The notes beneath the pieces are model-generated. The model did not search any database, was not told where the DNA came from, and worked only from the letters and a program-made list of their open reading frames with translations. Made by a program: the position numbers and the translations under genes. A DNA stretch of 64,000 bases from Corydoras sp. C115 (taxonomy: Eukaryota; Chordata; Actinopteri; Siluriformes; Callichthyidae), in NCBI GenBank assembly GCA_019802505.1, contig JAFMOC010000017.1:154501-218500 (forward strand). The letters are read 5' to 3'. Below, in pieces: positions 22,884 to 34,910 of the stretch (positions within the stretch are counted from its first letter, which is position 1; every line of letters begins with the position of its first letter).

Positions 22884-24024
22884 CTACAATCATCTGACAG
22901 CGCAGCAGATGTAAGCACTTTCTGCTCTTCTGCTAGTGGCATTATCCCTCTGCCAAAAAAGCGATAGAGACAGAAAGTGTACTGACAGAGGAACATGGTT
23001 TTGGAAGGTGAAGGAACACTGGATTACTCAGAGACCCATCTGTATGTATAGATGAGATGTCAAGGTCCACTTACTTATTACAAAATTGCATCACAATTAC
23101 TATTTTCTTTCTGAATACGACTCAGACGGTAAGGTTTCTGTTCAGGAGCAACGCATTACACGTCACAGCATTATTATTTAATAACACGAATAAAACATAA
23201 AACAAATCATGGTTTAGACACTTTACAGTTTACATGCATGTCATGCGTTACATACACATACTGTACACTGTTTACACACATTTTTGTAACTACGTCCGTT
23301 GTGTGTCAGGTTTTTAACTCATTAACATCTTTAGTAACAGATTACAATACAATACAACTAATGGATTTCTGCACTAAACAAAAGGTGCAACACCCAAAGA
23401 GCCAACAGGAGGAATGTAACCCAGCGAAGGCATCAGGTACACAGTATAACAGTGTGTGCATGTGTGTGTGTGTGTGTGCGAGTGTGTGTTTGGTTTTAAT
23501 GAGCCAAGGCAACCAGACCTGGACAGGACTTTTAACAAGCGAAAAGGTCCAATCACTGCGCCCGTCTGTAATGAGACACGTGGGCTGGACTGCGCGGCAA
23601 GCCAACCGAGCTTCATGTTTCATTAGGTGAAACAAAGACAGGCAGAAAAAAAAAAAGGTGGAATGAAGCAGCAGTCATCTTCTACAAATCAGGGTATCCA
23701 TTAGTACACTGGATGATCGAGTCTCACCCTGGAGCTGCTCTAATTGGCTAAAAGACAAGTCATGCCTGAAATGTCCAAACTCTTGTTCCTCCTGTGTTGT
23801 ACTGATGTGCCTTCAAGAATCTTAAACGCGTATTAGCTCAAGAATCTTAGGAAAGAAAGAAAGTTTTGCTTATTTTTGCTTCATTTACAGCAATTTACAA
23901 AGTTTTAAAGCTTTTCGGTCAGTGAAATTCAGATTTCTAATGTATTTTTGTGCACATCATCTGGTTTCTCATACAATACAAAACATTTACTAAATCTAAA
24001 CTATTGCTTCAATACATACCCAAG

Positions 24025-24033
24025 TATTATTAC

Positions 24034-24067
<34 letters not shown>

Positions 24068-24070
24068 ATA
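24025..24070 (+). repeat. (ATT)n microsatellite
   Basis: A trinucleotide array directly left of the V-SINE at 24,088. Confidence 0.93.
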
Positions 24071-24087
24071 AAGACATAAAATATAGA

Positions 24088-24434
24088 GGCGGCACGGTGG
24101 CTTAGTGGTTTAGCACGTTCGCCTCTCAGCGCTAGGGATTCCCGGTTCGAATCCCCATCTGGGTGGAGTTTCCATGTTCTCCCCGTGTCTGCGTGGGTTT
24201 CCTCCGGGTTCTCTGGTTTCCTCCCACAGTCCAAAAACATGGATCAAGTCAATTGAATTCTCAAAATTGCCCCATATAGAGTGTGTCTGTGTGAGTGAGT
24301 GTGTGCCCAGCGATGGATTGGCGCCCTGTCCTGGGTCTATCTGCCCAGCGCCCGAAATGTTCTCCCCTGGATGGGCATGGGGAACCCCACCGCGACCCTA
24401 ATAGAGGATAAAGCGGGAGATAATGAATGAATGA
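24088..24434 (+). mobile_element. V-SINE, full length
   Basis: A plus-strand V-SINE with a perfect 12-bp duplication, ataaaatataga, at 24,076-24,087 and 24,435-24,446. It lies just right of an (ATT)n array. Confidence 0.93.
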
Positions 24435-25544
24435 ATAAAATATAGATAAATATCAGAATATGGATTTCATTCAGTCTGAATGTCAGGAGGATGAAGGTAA
24501 TAATAAAAAATAATGATTTCTGAAACTTTATTGTGATTTTCAAACACGCAGCATATTTGCCAAAGCCCAAAATATATATTTTTTTTGTTCAATAACATTT
24601 CTATGAGCTTCTGGGTTTTTAATCAGAGCAATCCAAGTTTAATATGAGATACTATTTTTATTATTAAATAATGAGACTTGTGGTTGTGATGGGTAAAGGA
24701 ATGAAATCGTTCCAAAAGTAAAAGCTCATTACTGAATTACAAAGAACAGTTTTGATTTAAGGTTTGACTCAAGGTTTTTTGGGGGAAAAGGGGAAAGGCA
24801 GCACCCTCTTCAATCGATATTAGCTTTGGGATGCATATTAAAACACCCAGTGAGAACAGAAGGGCATGGTTTGTGGAGTCGCTGTGTGTAATTTATTTTC
24901 CATAAAGCAGCGTGCAGTTCATCAACGACACGGAGCCCCGACACGAGCCAGCTTGTGTTTTGTCACTGTTTTTGCTGGGGTTAAACATCTGGTGTTTTTA
25001 TACACATCATTACCCCGATATGAGCCCAGTGTGTGTGTGTATGTGTGTCTGTGTGTGTTTGTGCCTGCTCCCCTACATCGTAGCTTTAAAAACATGTCTT
25101 GTACACCCACAGGGTTCTAATCAATCCTAACTGGTAATAAACACCATGTTTTTGGTTGAAGGTAAAAGAAAAATATGGTGAATAGCTCCTGTACATTTCA
25201 TTAATTAAACAAATCAGAACAGAAATTTTCTTTCATAGCCAGAGCTGAGTAATAGAGCTCATTAAATAGCTAGAAGTGACTAATAGCATCTCAATTAATA
25301 ACCACTGCTGAGTAATAGAGCTCTTTTAATTGCAAGTGGTAAATAATAGAGCCTAATTAATCCCCATAGTTGAATACCAACCTTTAATAACCTGATCTGA
25401 GCTCTTTAAATCTTTTGGTGAAGTAAAAAAAAAAAATGTACTTACTTTATTTAATAATTGAGTAACAGAGGTCGGGTTGGTTCTTGAGTTTGACAAACCA
25501 GCATTCACCAAAATGTTGATTATATTGATATTTTTGGAACAAAC

Positions 25545-25665
25545 ACATGTCCTCCCTGTGCCTAAGTAAGTCCAGGTACTCTGGTTTCCTGCCAGATTTC
25601 AAAGACATGATGATAAGTTAATTGGAGGAATAAATTGCCCCTTGATTGTAACTATGGTTAAGGAA
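25545..25665 (+). mobile_element. ancient V-SINE fragment
   Basis: Traces of the central domain are visible: ATGTCCTCCCTGTGCC, CTGGTTTCCTGCCAG, and AAAGACATG followed by AATTGCCCC. Highly diverged. Confidence 0.45.
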
Positions 25666-26707
25666 AACTTACCTCCCAGGAAACTTCACCATGAAACTCT
25701 ATGGATCAGAATGACTGTAAACTAACAAATAGAGTACACACTTTACACTGTACATCTGATTTAACTAATAATTGTACACTGGCCCTCGTACAACAAATAG
25801 TCAGATCTGAGCTGCAGTATGGATGGCACCACGCCTCGATGCTTTGGGGCATCACTGGGTTTTGCAGAGTGTCGATGAGCCAAGCAGCGGCGGGTGTTAA
25901 TTAAAACTTCTGAGCCTGTGCATCATCAATGCTTTGTTTTACTTTACAATTTGCTGATGCTTTGTCACAATTTCATACTATAAAGAGTTGCTAAATAAAT
26001 TAAACTGAACCGAAATTAAATTACAAGAGCCCGAAGATATCAGCCAAGAAACTGAAACTTAAACAAAGGTCTATTATAAACTCATTTAACAGTGAGAGCT
26101 GGAGGAAAAAAAAAAAAGCTTTTTATTAGACAGCGCTGATTAATTAATTGATTAAGTTCTTTAGTAACAAGCCGAGAATTTGAGCCAATTTAATAATCTC
26201 AGCGAAATTCTAGAGATCACAAGAAACCCGATCTGGGATCAGTTCTCAGCATCTAGCTGACAATACAGTAGCTTGAGTTTATTGAATAAGAATATGATTT
26301 ATTATTCTGTTTGAAACATCATCATCATCATCACTGACACCATTTGTCCTTAAACAACACGCAGGTTTCCATGGTGCTAATTTTAGCTTTCCGTAGTGAA
26401 TGCTGGGAATTAGACAGCGCTAAGTAATAAAAGCGAACGCACAGGGCTCTGCGTGTCACACTGTCAGCAGGAAGAAAGCTTCCTCTTGATATCTCATTTT
26501 TGTTCCCACGATCTCTTTTCATCTCTCTCGTTCTGTCACTCACATTCTCACTTCCTCTTGCCATTTCTTTTTTGCCATCAAATTCCAGTTGTTTCTCTTG
26601 GATGGAGTTCCACGTACTAATGAAAGATCTCCCCAGTCCCACTACACTTACACCTCACCCACGTTACACACTTTTCGCTTTAGCTGTTTTCTTTTTCCTC
26701 CATCTAA

Positions 26708-26870
26708 GACACCGGTCTTACGGCAACACGGCGCTCAGTTGCTTCACCTCACAGCAAAACGTCCTGGGTCTGATTCCTAAGTAGAACAAAGCCTTTTCTG
26801 TGGGGGTTTTAGTAGGTTCTCCTCATGTATGCATGGGTATCCTTCCACAGTTCAGTCCAAACACCACAAA
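26708..26870 (+). mobile_element. ancient V-SINE fragment (head and centre)
   Basis: The head CACGGCGCTCAGTTGCTTCA, the B-box-like CTGGGTCTGATTCC and a central trace TAGGTTCTCCTCATGTATGC are recognisable but diverged. It resembles an older V-SINE subfamily rather than the young one. Confidence 0.5.
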
Positions 26871-28269
26871 TGGAGCTCTTCCAATGCAGAATAAATGGCT
26901 ACATCAAACAAACACAGGAGGTTCGGCCATTCAGAAAGCAACCGGTGCTCCTCAGCATGGATGCTTTAAATGCTGGACATTTGAATATTACCATGGAGAT
27001 GGTGACTAGTCCTCAACACTTTTTTTTTTAAACCTCTAATTCTGTTCAAGTCTCAGACTATATTCACTTTCTTCATTCAATTTCGCCTTTTCTCTTTAAT
27101 TTGTTGGCAATAATTCATAAATAAAACTCTCCTCATGGAGTAGCACATACCACCCAGCCAGCCACCCACCCAGATCCTCGCACCCTGAAAGATAAACAAT
27201 GCCCTCTGCGGTCTCCCGCGCCTTATCTCTGTGTTTCTCCCACTTAATCCCATGTTAAGCAGGTTTACACATGATAATCGGCCGATGCTGCTATCGTCGC
27301 AGGCCGATACCTTTTGCTTATGAGATAAAGGAACGCTGACTGTAGAACGCACACTGTGTAATATTCTACAGTGGCTCATTTAGTGTTACAGGAAACAAAT
27401 GTGCTTTTTTTTCTCTCTAGGGATTTAGATCAAAATCACAGCATGTGACTATGGTGTAAAAATCATGTCCACAAGCCACCAACGAGACATCATTGCATTT
27501 GGCTTATTGGCAAAACAACTCGCTCGCATCGATCAAATATCATTAATATTCACAGCTGGCTGCTGCATTCTGCACCATTTGGAGATTATGCCCTGATTTA
27601 TAAGAACAACATTTTGAAAGTGCAATACAGTAATTTAATCGTGACAGTTTTGGCTTCTGTTTATGGTTTCTCAAGGCATAGCATTACCACTCACGTACTT
27701 TGGTTCATCCAGCCCCATATTTTCCAAAAAAAAACGGAACGGAACTGGTCTACAGCAGAACACGGGGCGGCGTAAATCAAGGAAAATTAAGCTACGGTGT
27801 CATTCAGACCCGATTTGAGACCATATTCATTTCCCTGCTCAGCGCTGTAATATTTATGTGCTCATAAATGATGAAGTGAGAAGCCTCGGATATCGCCATC
27901 ATCAGAGTACAGTACAGCTGGGTGAAGGGTCACCTTGCAGTAGTTACCTCTTATAATGCTCCATACAGGAAACTTTATTGCTGTTCTTTAAAGTGAATTG
28001 TAATAAGAATAAACTTATTTATAAGGACAGGAACTGAGGCCTGAATCCTGTGAGAGATGGAGAAGTGCCTCACGGGGTCGGACTGATCTCACTTAAAAAG
28101 CTGAGGCTTTATATTAAGTGTCTTATGTACACTGCTGCAGAAGCGAAGTGCTTATGGCTGTTGAATAATCTGTAATCTGCAAGATAATAAACACAGTGCT
28201 TTTAAACAGACCACTTAGTATAACAACTTCTATACAAGTGACATAAAAAAGTGAAAGCACTCTGAGCTT

Positions 28270-28271
<2 letters not shown>

Positions 28272-28328
<57 letters not shown>
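28272..28328 (+). repeat. (AT)n microsatellite
   Basis: A perfect AT array of about 28 units. Confidence 0.96.
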
Positions 28329-28330
<2 letters not shown>

Positions 28331-28463
28331 TTAATGACATGCCAATAGGTTAAGTGAATTACTTTCACTATTAGAGTTGTATGTATTAACACACTTGCAA
28401 TGTTAGAGTCAGCAGCAACATCCAGTGTAAAACTGTGCCAAATGAATCTTTGAGCTGCGGTGA

Positions 28464-28735
28464 CCCTGGAGTTTCCATATTCTCCCCGTGTCTGCGTGGG
28501 TTTCTTCCGGGTTCTACGGTTTCCTCCCACAGTCCAAAAACATGTGAGTCAATTGAGTTCTCCAAATTGCCCCATATAGAGTGTGTCTGTGTGAGTGAGT
28601 GTGTGCCCAGCGATGGATTGGCGCCCTGTCCTGGGTCTATCTGCCCAGCGCCCGAAACGTTCTCCCCGTGGATGGGCATTGGGAACCCCCCGCGACCCTA
28701 ATAGAGGATAAAGCGGATGATAATGAATGAATGAA
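28464..28735 (+). mobile_element. V-SINE, 5' truncated
   Basis: It starts inside the central domain (GGAGTTTCCATATTCTCC) and runs to the (ATGA)n tail, without the tRNA head. This is consistent with 5' truncation at insertion or later deletion. Confidence 0.88.
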
Positions 28736-29429
28736 ATTCTGTGATTATTATGATATAAGCCTGTTTTCTCGTGTTTGTGTTCATAGGTAGCGCCCAAGCT
28801 TTAAAATCCATCCGAATGAATCCAGTATAAAACGGACCCACTACTCACACGCCTAAGTGAGTTAATAAAGTTTCTGAGCCCTAAAATCACTTTTACATTA
28901 AAGTCAGTTCTTGTTTGCATAACACTAACTGCTCCCAACTGGCTGTCATTCATTATTAATAAGGTTAGCGTTTTGGGGTGAAATCTCTCCTTAAGGCAGA
29001 ACGCTCTAAATAAGCAGCATGTGCATTATTTAACAGAACAGTCTCTCGACAAGATAAGCTATGCACGGATCCAGGAGTTTAGATTAGAACGATATTTTCA
29101 AGAAAACAAAAATCAGTGTACAATTTTTTTTTAAAAAGTAAGAAAATAGTTAGATATTTTGTTGAATTCTTAAATCAGAATTTGTGATTTCCAGATTAAA
29201 AAAAGAAAATGAAAAAGAGAGAAAATGGTCTACGAGCGGGTCCACATGGTAAATTCTCAGAGTAGAAAACTTCAGCTTTATTTCCCAGTAGTTCACCAAA
29301 CCATTTAGCAGCATTGTACAAATTGTAGCACAGTTCTCAGTACAGCATTATAACGTCTTGCTGATTCCTAACCAATGATTGTTGAAAGGCATAATATATT
29401 GTTTTGAGGTTTAGCCAATTTTGTATCCA

Positions 29430-29612
29430 TCGTTTCATATCATCTCATTACCTTCCGTTTAATCTACAGTCGCAGGTTTTGGGCGCCAGGCTGACACAGC
29501 CAGGACCCAGGTTCTGGGCTGATACACCAAGATTAAAATCCACACAGACATGTGGAGAACATGGAAACTCCACCCAGACTGAAATTCAAGGCGGACGTGC
29601 TAACCACTTGGT
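29430..29612 (-). mobile_element. V-SINE, internally deleted old copy
   Basis: Minus-strand blocks are present: TTACCTTCCGTTTAATC, GGAGAACATGGAAACTCC and GTGCTAACCACTTGG. Most of the middle is missing. Confidence 0.65.
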
Positions 29613-30419
29613 CAAATCCATCCATTGCTATTAGAGTTATTATCTACAACTTTAGTTTTTGTCTCACATATTTGAATTTGTATCTGAATCCAAGTCTTCA
29701 AAATAAATCTGGTTTATGCTTCTTTAGTCTTTTCTTTTTGAACTCTGTGGAATAACAGAAACCCTTACAGAAAGCTCTTAGAGATCATGGAAAACAATTC
29801 ATTCATCCATCACTATATGGATCCAGCTGAAGCTATATTTCCCTGCATCCATCCTCCTCCATGTGGTGGTGATGTGCAAGTCACAATGGACTGAGCACAT
29901 GTGATTCAGAGGTTAACGGAGAAGCCAATACGCGTTAGCCTCGTCATTAACTAGCTGTTGTTTTGAGGAGTGATGGGCGACATGGGCTTATCCTCAGCAG
30001 CATTCAACCTCAGGAACTCATGAGCTCACAGTCTCAGATCCTTAAAACGCAATGCAAACGGCTGCTACTAAATTACACAGCTCTCAAAATCTTTTAAGCA
30101 TATGGTGCCAGAAATATGTATATAAACACAATGAAAATGCTGCGTTTACATAAACATCAAATAAATGTGATGTGATAACTGGAAACAGATGGATTTTTTT
30201 TGTTCATACTGTGCTTACAGTGCAGGCTTCAGTACATCGTGTGGCTGTAGGCGTTCGGTGAAATCATAAATTCATGCCAGTTACTTCAAGACAAAGAAAG
30301 TGCTTACAGTTCACATGGAATATAATTAGGACATGTATAATGGCCTCCGTTGCCTATTGTAGTGAGAATGTCAGTTCTTTTTAGGGCTGGAGACAGTTAA
30401 TGGTACTTGGGAAAAACCA

Positions 30420-30600
30420 AAAGTCCATAGACAATCAAGGGGCAATTAGTATCTCCATGTTTTTGGAATATGAGTTGCAACTGGTGACCAGGAAGAAAAT
30501 CCACTCTACAGGGGCAGACTTCACACAGAAAGGACCTTTGTTTACCCGAACCCAGGAATCAAACCCTGGAGTTTCTGTCAAGAGGTAGCTGTACAACAAA
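30420..30600 (-). mobile_element. ancient V-SINE fragment
   Basis: Traces such as TCCATGTTTTTGGAATATG and CCAGGAATCAAACCCTGG are consistent with a diverged minus-strand V-SINE of an older type. Confidence 0.5.
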
Positions 30601-31669
30601 ACCTCATGCATGAATTATGATTCTTAAGTGGGCCTGTGATTCAGAGGATTCAGTGATGTACAAGAGAAAAGTAGAAATTGAAGAAAACTTCTTAGGTTTT
30701 AAAGATATTTATTCATCACAGAACATGATAGAGAGCATTTTTTAAAAGCCCAAATGCTAAAAAAGGGAATTAACTAATGGCATCGAGTACAAAAAGACAT
30801 TTCAGTAGTCTATTAAGGACATTAGTAGCACTTTGGGAAAGACTGGTCAGGAAGGTTGCTCAAGCTGCAAGACGTGTGATATAAAACCGTCTGACAGCTC
30901 CGTCAGAGGATTTCTTTTTTTGGTGTAGACTGAAAATTATCTTGAAAATCATGACCAAATCTTAAAAAGTTAAAAAGCTAAAAACCATCCAGGTTCAGGC
31001 CTCATTCTGCTGGTGCTCCAGAGGAAACAATTAACTGAATTTCCACTCAGTCCTACATCTCAGTCTCTCTCACTGTCCTAAATACCCTTCCCATCGCATG
31101 CATCAGTGTCAGACAACACGACTCTGTAATAAATCAGTGATATCACAAAGAAATAGAGCTGCAGCAATACATTCAGCATCATTAGCAACGGCAACTTCTC
31201 ACAGCTAATAGGATGTGTGTCTCCACAAACAGCTCATCCCTGACAAGCATTTTGTCTGCAGTCCCTTCCTGTAAACATGTCAATAGATAGCACAGAAATA
31301 CATTTTATAAAAACTAATCCTAAACATATCTCAGTATAATAACAGAAAGTCCTGCATTTTTATAATTAAACACTCTATGAGCCACAATTACCGTAAATTA
31401 CTTAGTTAAACCTAATAGATGTTAAACTGTGCAAGCAATTAGGAACTATTCAGTTTCTACTGCTAAATAATTTATCACATGGTTAATTTAAATCAACATC
31501 ACCGAGAAAAAGAGTGAAATGGTGCACAACGAGGCAATAACAGTGAGGAGGGCAAGAATCCGTCTATGTCTATTAACAGTCAGTTTTGAGATCTCTCACT
31601 GGAGTATAATTAATGAAACAGAAATAGTTAACAATGTGTTGTATTTAGAACTTTTCGTTCTCAGTTGCA

Positions 31670-32112
31670 TTTCCCGTAAAGTTGGACTTTGTCGTTCTAC
31701 AATCCCAGACTGTAGTCCATCTACACGGTGTACTCTGCTCCAATGGTCAGGAGCCCAATAGAACCACCACAGTGCAGGTATTATTAGGTCGGGGCATTAT
31801 TCCTATCCCAGCAGTGTCACTGAGGTGTTTAAAATGAAACTACAGCAGCACTGCTGCAATAACCCCCCACCCCACCTCATCAGTGTCACTGCAGAACTGA
31901 CAATAAACAATCCACCACCCAAATGACACCTGTTCTATGATGGTCCTGACCAATAAAGAACAGAGAACCAACAGGGGACTAACAAAAACAAGAAAATAGA
32001 TGGCCTACAGTCTGTAATGATAAAGCTACAGAGTTCATCTGTATGGTAAGAGGAGAAAATCGACAGTGGAGCAAGAAGGGGGCGTGTCCACACGTTTGAC
32101 TGGTACTGTATA
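31670..32112. mobile_element. long-inverted-repeat (foldback) non-autonomous element
   Basis: The left arm (31,670-31,790) and right arm (31,935-32,112) are imperfect inverted complements; for example AATGGTCAGGAGCCCAATAG pairs with TGGTCCTGACCAATAAAG. The right terminus is ACGTTTGACTGGTACTGTA. The inner segment holds inverted CAGTGTCACTG motifs. No protein is encoded. Confidence 0.7.
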
Positions 32113-32698
32113 TCTGTGCAAAACATCAATTTTCAAGGTTAATTTTGTGGGGAAGGAGAAAGAAGAGGTCCATTATGCTTTAGTGTATGAATATTTAGTA
32201 CCCTGGAGCCTTATAGTAACCTTTTAATCACATACTAATAATTCAGACATATTTTAGTTTTTTTGGTTTTTTTAAGCAGAGCTGTAAGAGAAGCTTTCAG
32301 TGAAACTGCAGCTGCATGACACCGTCCATTGCTTTGGAAATCCCAGTCTCAAGGCAGCGAATGAAAGTGGGACGTTCATGTTAGAATGTCTATCACCTGC
32401 CCTCAGCCCACTACACACCTTTTAAAAATACCCAACCTTTGGCTGGAATAGTCCACATGTCCACCCACTGCATTATTCTACAGTCATGCCAATTTACAAC
32501 TCATTTCTCAGCATGCGGTCAGGTACATCAGTTTCATCCTAATCTAGTTTTTGTGATAAACAAGAGGCGGTTGGAAGGTAGGGAACAGGGTCGGGTTTAC
32601 CCTGTGGTGAGGGCTGCTCATGAGCCCATTCAGGTTACGGTTTATCAGCAATACCATCACATCAGCAAGTTATGAGCCTAGTGTTCCACTTTGATCTA

Positions 32699-32912
32699 CA
32701 TTTACATTTACATTTTAGGTCATTTAGCCGACGCTTTTATCCAAAGCGACTTACAAGGTGAGCACAGGGTTCATCACAACATCCCTGGAGCAATGAGGGT
32801 TAAGGATCTTTCTCAAGGACCCACATTGGTAACTTCAGTGGACCTGGGGTTTGAAACCCCAACCTTCAAATCGATAGTCCAACGCCCTGACCACTGAGCT
32901 ACCACGCCCCAC
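32699..32912 (-). mobile_element. second tRNA-derived SINE, full copy
   Basis: A minus-strand copy starting with the (ACATTT)n tail and GACGCTTTTATCCAAAGCGA, ending CACTGAGCTACCACGCCCC. It includes the GGAGCAATGAGGGTTAAGGA block shared with the copies at 39.2 and 40.5 kb. Confidence 0.9.
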
Positions 32913-33677
32913 CTGTGTGCAAAAGAGCAAGAGCACAATGATAGACAATTTGCTGTGCAAATGACAGTGTAATTATGGGTACAGTCTGATGGGACAAACG
33001 GTTCCCCGTCACTTAGCTGTGTATTTTGAAATGAACCTTCGCTCTGGAAAACCACCTTCTTCACAAAGCCAATCTAAACCAAACCTATAAAGCTAAATGC
33101 TTGTCTAACATCCAAGATCACGGATGTCTAAGGACTCACAGGAAAAATTTTTCTCAAAAACACCCTGGACAAGTGGCATGAGAGAGTGAACACCCCGAGC
33201 AGCTCCCCAATCCATCACAGAGCAGACACAGTATGTTAAACTTAAAAAGAACAAGATCAAGATCAAGCTCCACAGAAAGAACCTTGTAGCCCAAGCCTGT
33301 CTTGCTGTGGGATGGACACACTGCACCACCACCACCACGCTGAAGAAAAAAAATAATAAATTAGAAAAATCCTCCACTTATTTCGAGGCAAAGGCAGTTT
33401 GTGTGGCCCTGGATTTACTGCTCGCGTGTGGTTTTTGTCACTCTTTGTCATCCGTTGCCAGCTGAATAATTAAGTAAAGCGCACACAGAGCTGTGGAGAA
33501 GATAAGAGCCGTTGGTGTCTCTCAGATCTGGCAGTCTGGCAGCAGACGACTGTCCACTGAGAGCGATAAAAAATAAATAAAGTGCTGTGATGTTGCCGCT
33601 AATCACACACAAAACTCTGTCATTTGGGATTAGAGAAAAGAGCTGAATTTGATTTAGTAGCAATTGCGGGTGGGTTT

Positions 33678-33702
33678 TTTTTTTTTTGGGGGGGGGGGGG
33701 GG
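33678..33702 (+). repeat. T-tract/G-tract junction
   Basis: About 11 Ts are followed by about 14 Gs, outside any recognised SINE. Confidence 0.85.
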
Positions 33703-34682
33703 AATGGAAGGCCTGACAAGCTCAGACCTTCCAGTCTGTGCGATTGTGTGAGGCTGCTGAGGTCAGGATCGAAGAACAAACATGTCTTAACAAAGACGAC
33801 GGTTGAATTGCAAAGCTGGCGCCGCTGCTTACTCACAGAGTACAAACTCAATCATGCAATTACCTGACTTCCTAATTGGGTGGCAAAAAATCCTTTCACG
33901 CATTTTCACAGCCTGTAATTTTAATTAAAGCCCCAGAGGGTGAAAGGCGGCGGCGGAAACCCCCACCCACCCCCCCAGGCCAGGTTGCCAGTTCCTCACA
34001 GGGCAGACATGCGCATGCTCACCCACGTTCATCCATTTTAATAAGGTTTTGATAAGCGCTCAGTCAATCTCAGATCTCAGCTGTTTCACAGCACAGTAAG
34101 TCTGAGGTAAAGTAAACCCAAATTAGAGTTTCTTTACCTGCAGCTGCAACAAGAACTCCCGCTGGTGGGTTGAAGTGCTGGAATAGCAGTCGCCTGTGGG
34201 GAGTGTAGTATCGTCATGTAGGTTTACTGATGCTCCCTGCAGAAATGCACCAAAGGCTTGTGAAACCAAGCTGACAGGAGCTTCACATGCATCGAGGGAG
34301 CCATGTGCCAGCTTGTAACCGTCCTCTACCTCCTTCACAAATTAGCAATAAATGGAGGGGCTAAATTAAACTACGCTGTCGGCTTTATGTTTTTTGGTGT
34401 TTATGACCAAAACAGCCAGATTAACAAGAAAGCTCGTTAACTGTTGCTATAAGAGGTGATTTTGAAGCCGTTTAAGCGACTCGTTTGAGAGAAACTACGC
34501 AGTAAAAAAAAAGTTCTGCGAGTTTAGAGAGACACCAGGCACTCCAGAGACGCCAGGCGGAACGGGGATGGCATTGTGATGTCATTCATCTTCCTGTACT
34601 GCGGTAGCAGGGGACTTTATAAAGCACACTTACTGTTTTCTTTTCTGTGGACAACCAGGACCAAGTGTCATGTGCTAATCGG

Positions 34683-34910
34683 CATGCGTCCAAAAGTATG
34701 AGGACACTCGGCGACACGTCCAAAAGTAAAGTAAAAATATGAGGACACAAACTGCGGCATCCAAACGCATCTGGACGCTAAGAGACATGTCCAAAAGTAT
34801 GTGGACAACCAGGGATATATGTCTACAATTACGAGGACAGTTAGAAACGTGTTCAAAAGTATGTGGACGCTTAGTGACGCGTCTAAATGTATGAGGAGGT
34901 CCAGAAACAT
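34683..34910 (+). repeat. diverged minisatellite, unit about 30-37 bp
   Basis: About six degenerate units share the core CGTCCAAAAGTATGTGGAC followed by about 10 variable bases. The array gives an accidental open frame on the minus strand. Confidence 0.8.
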
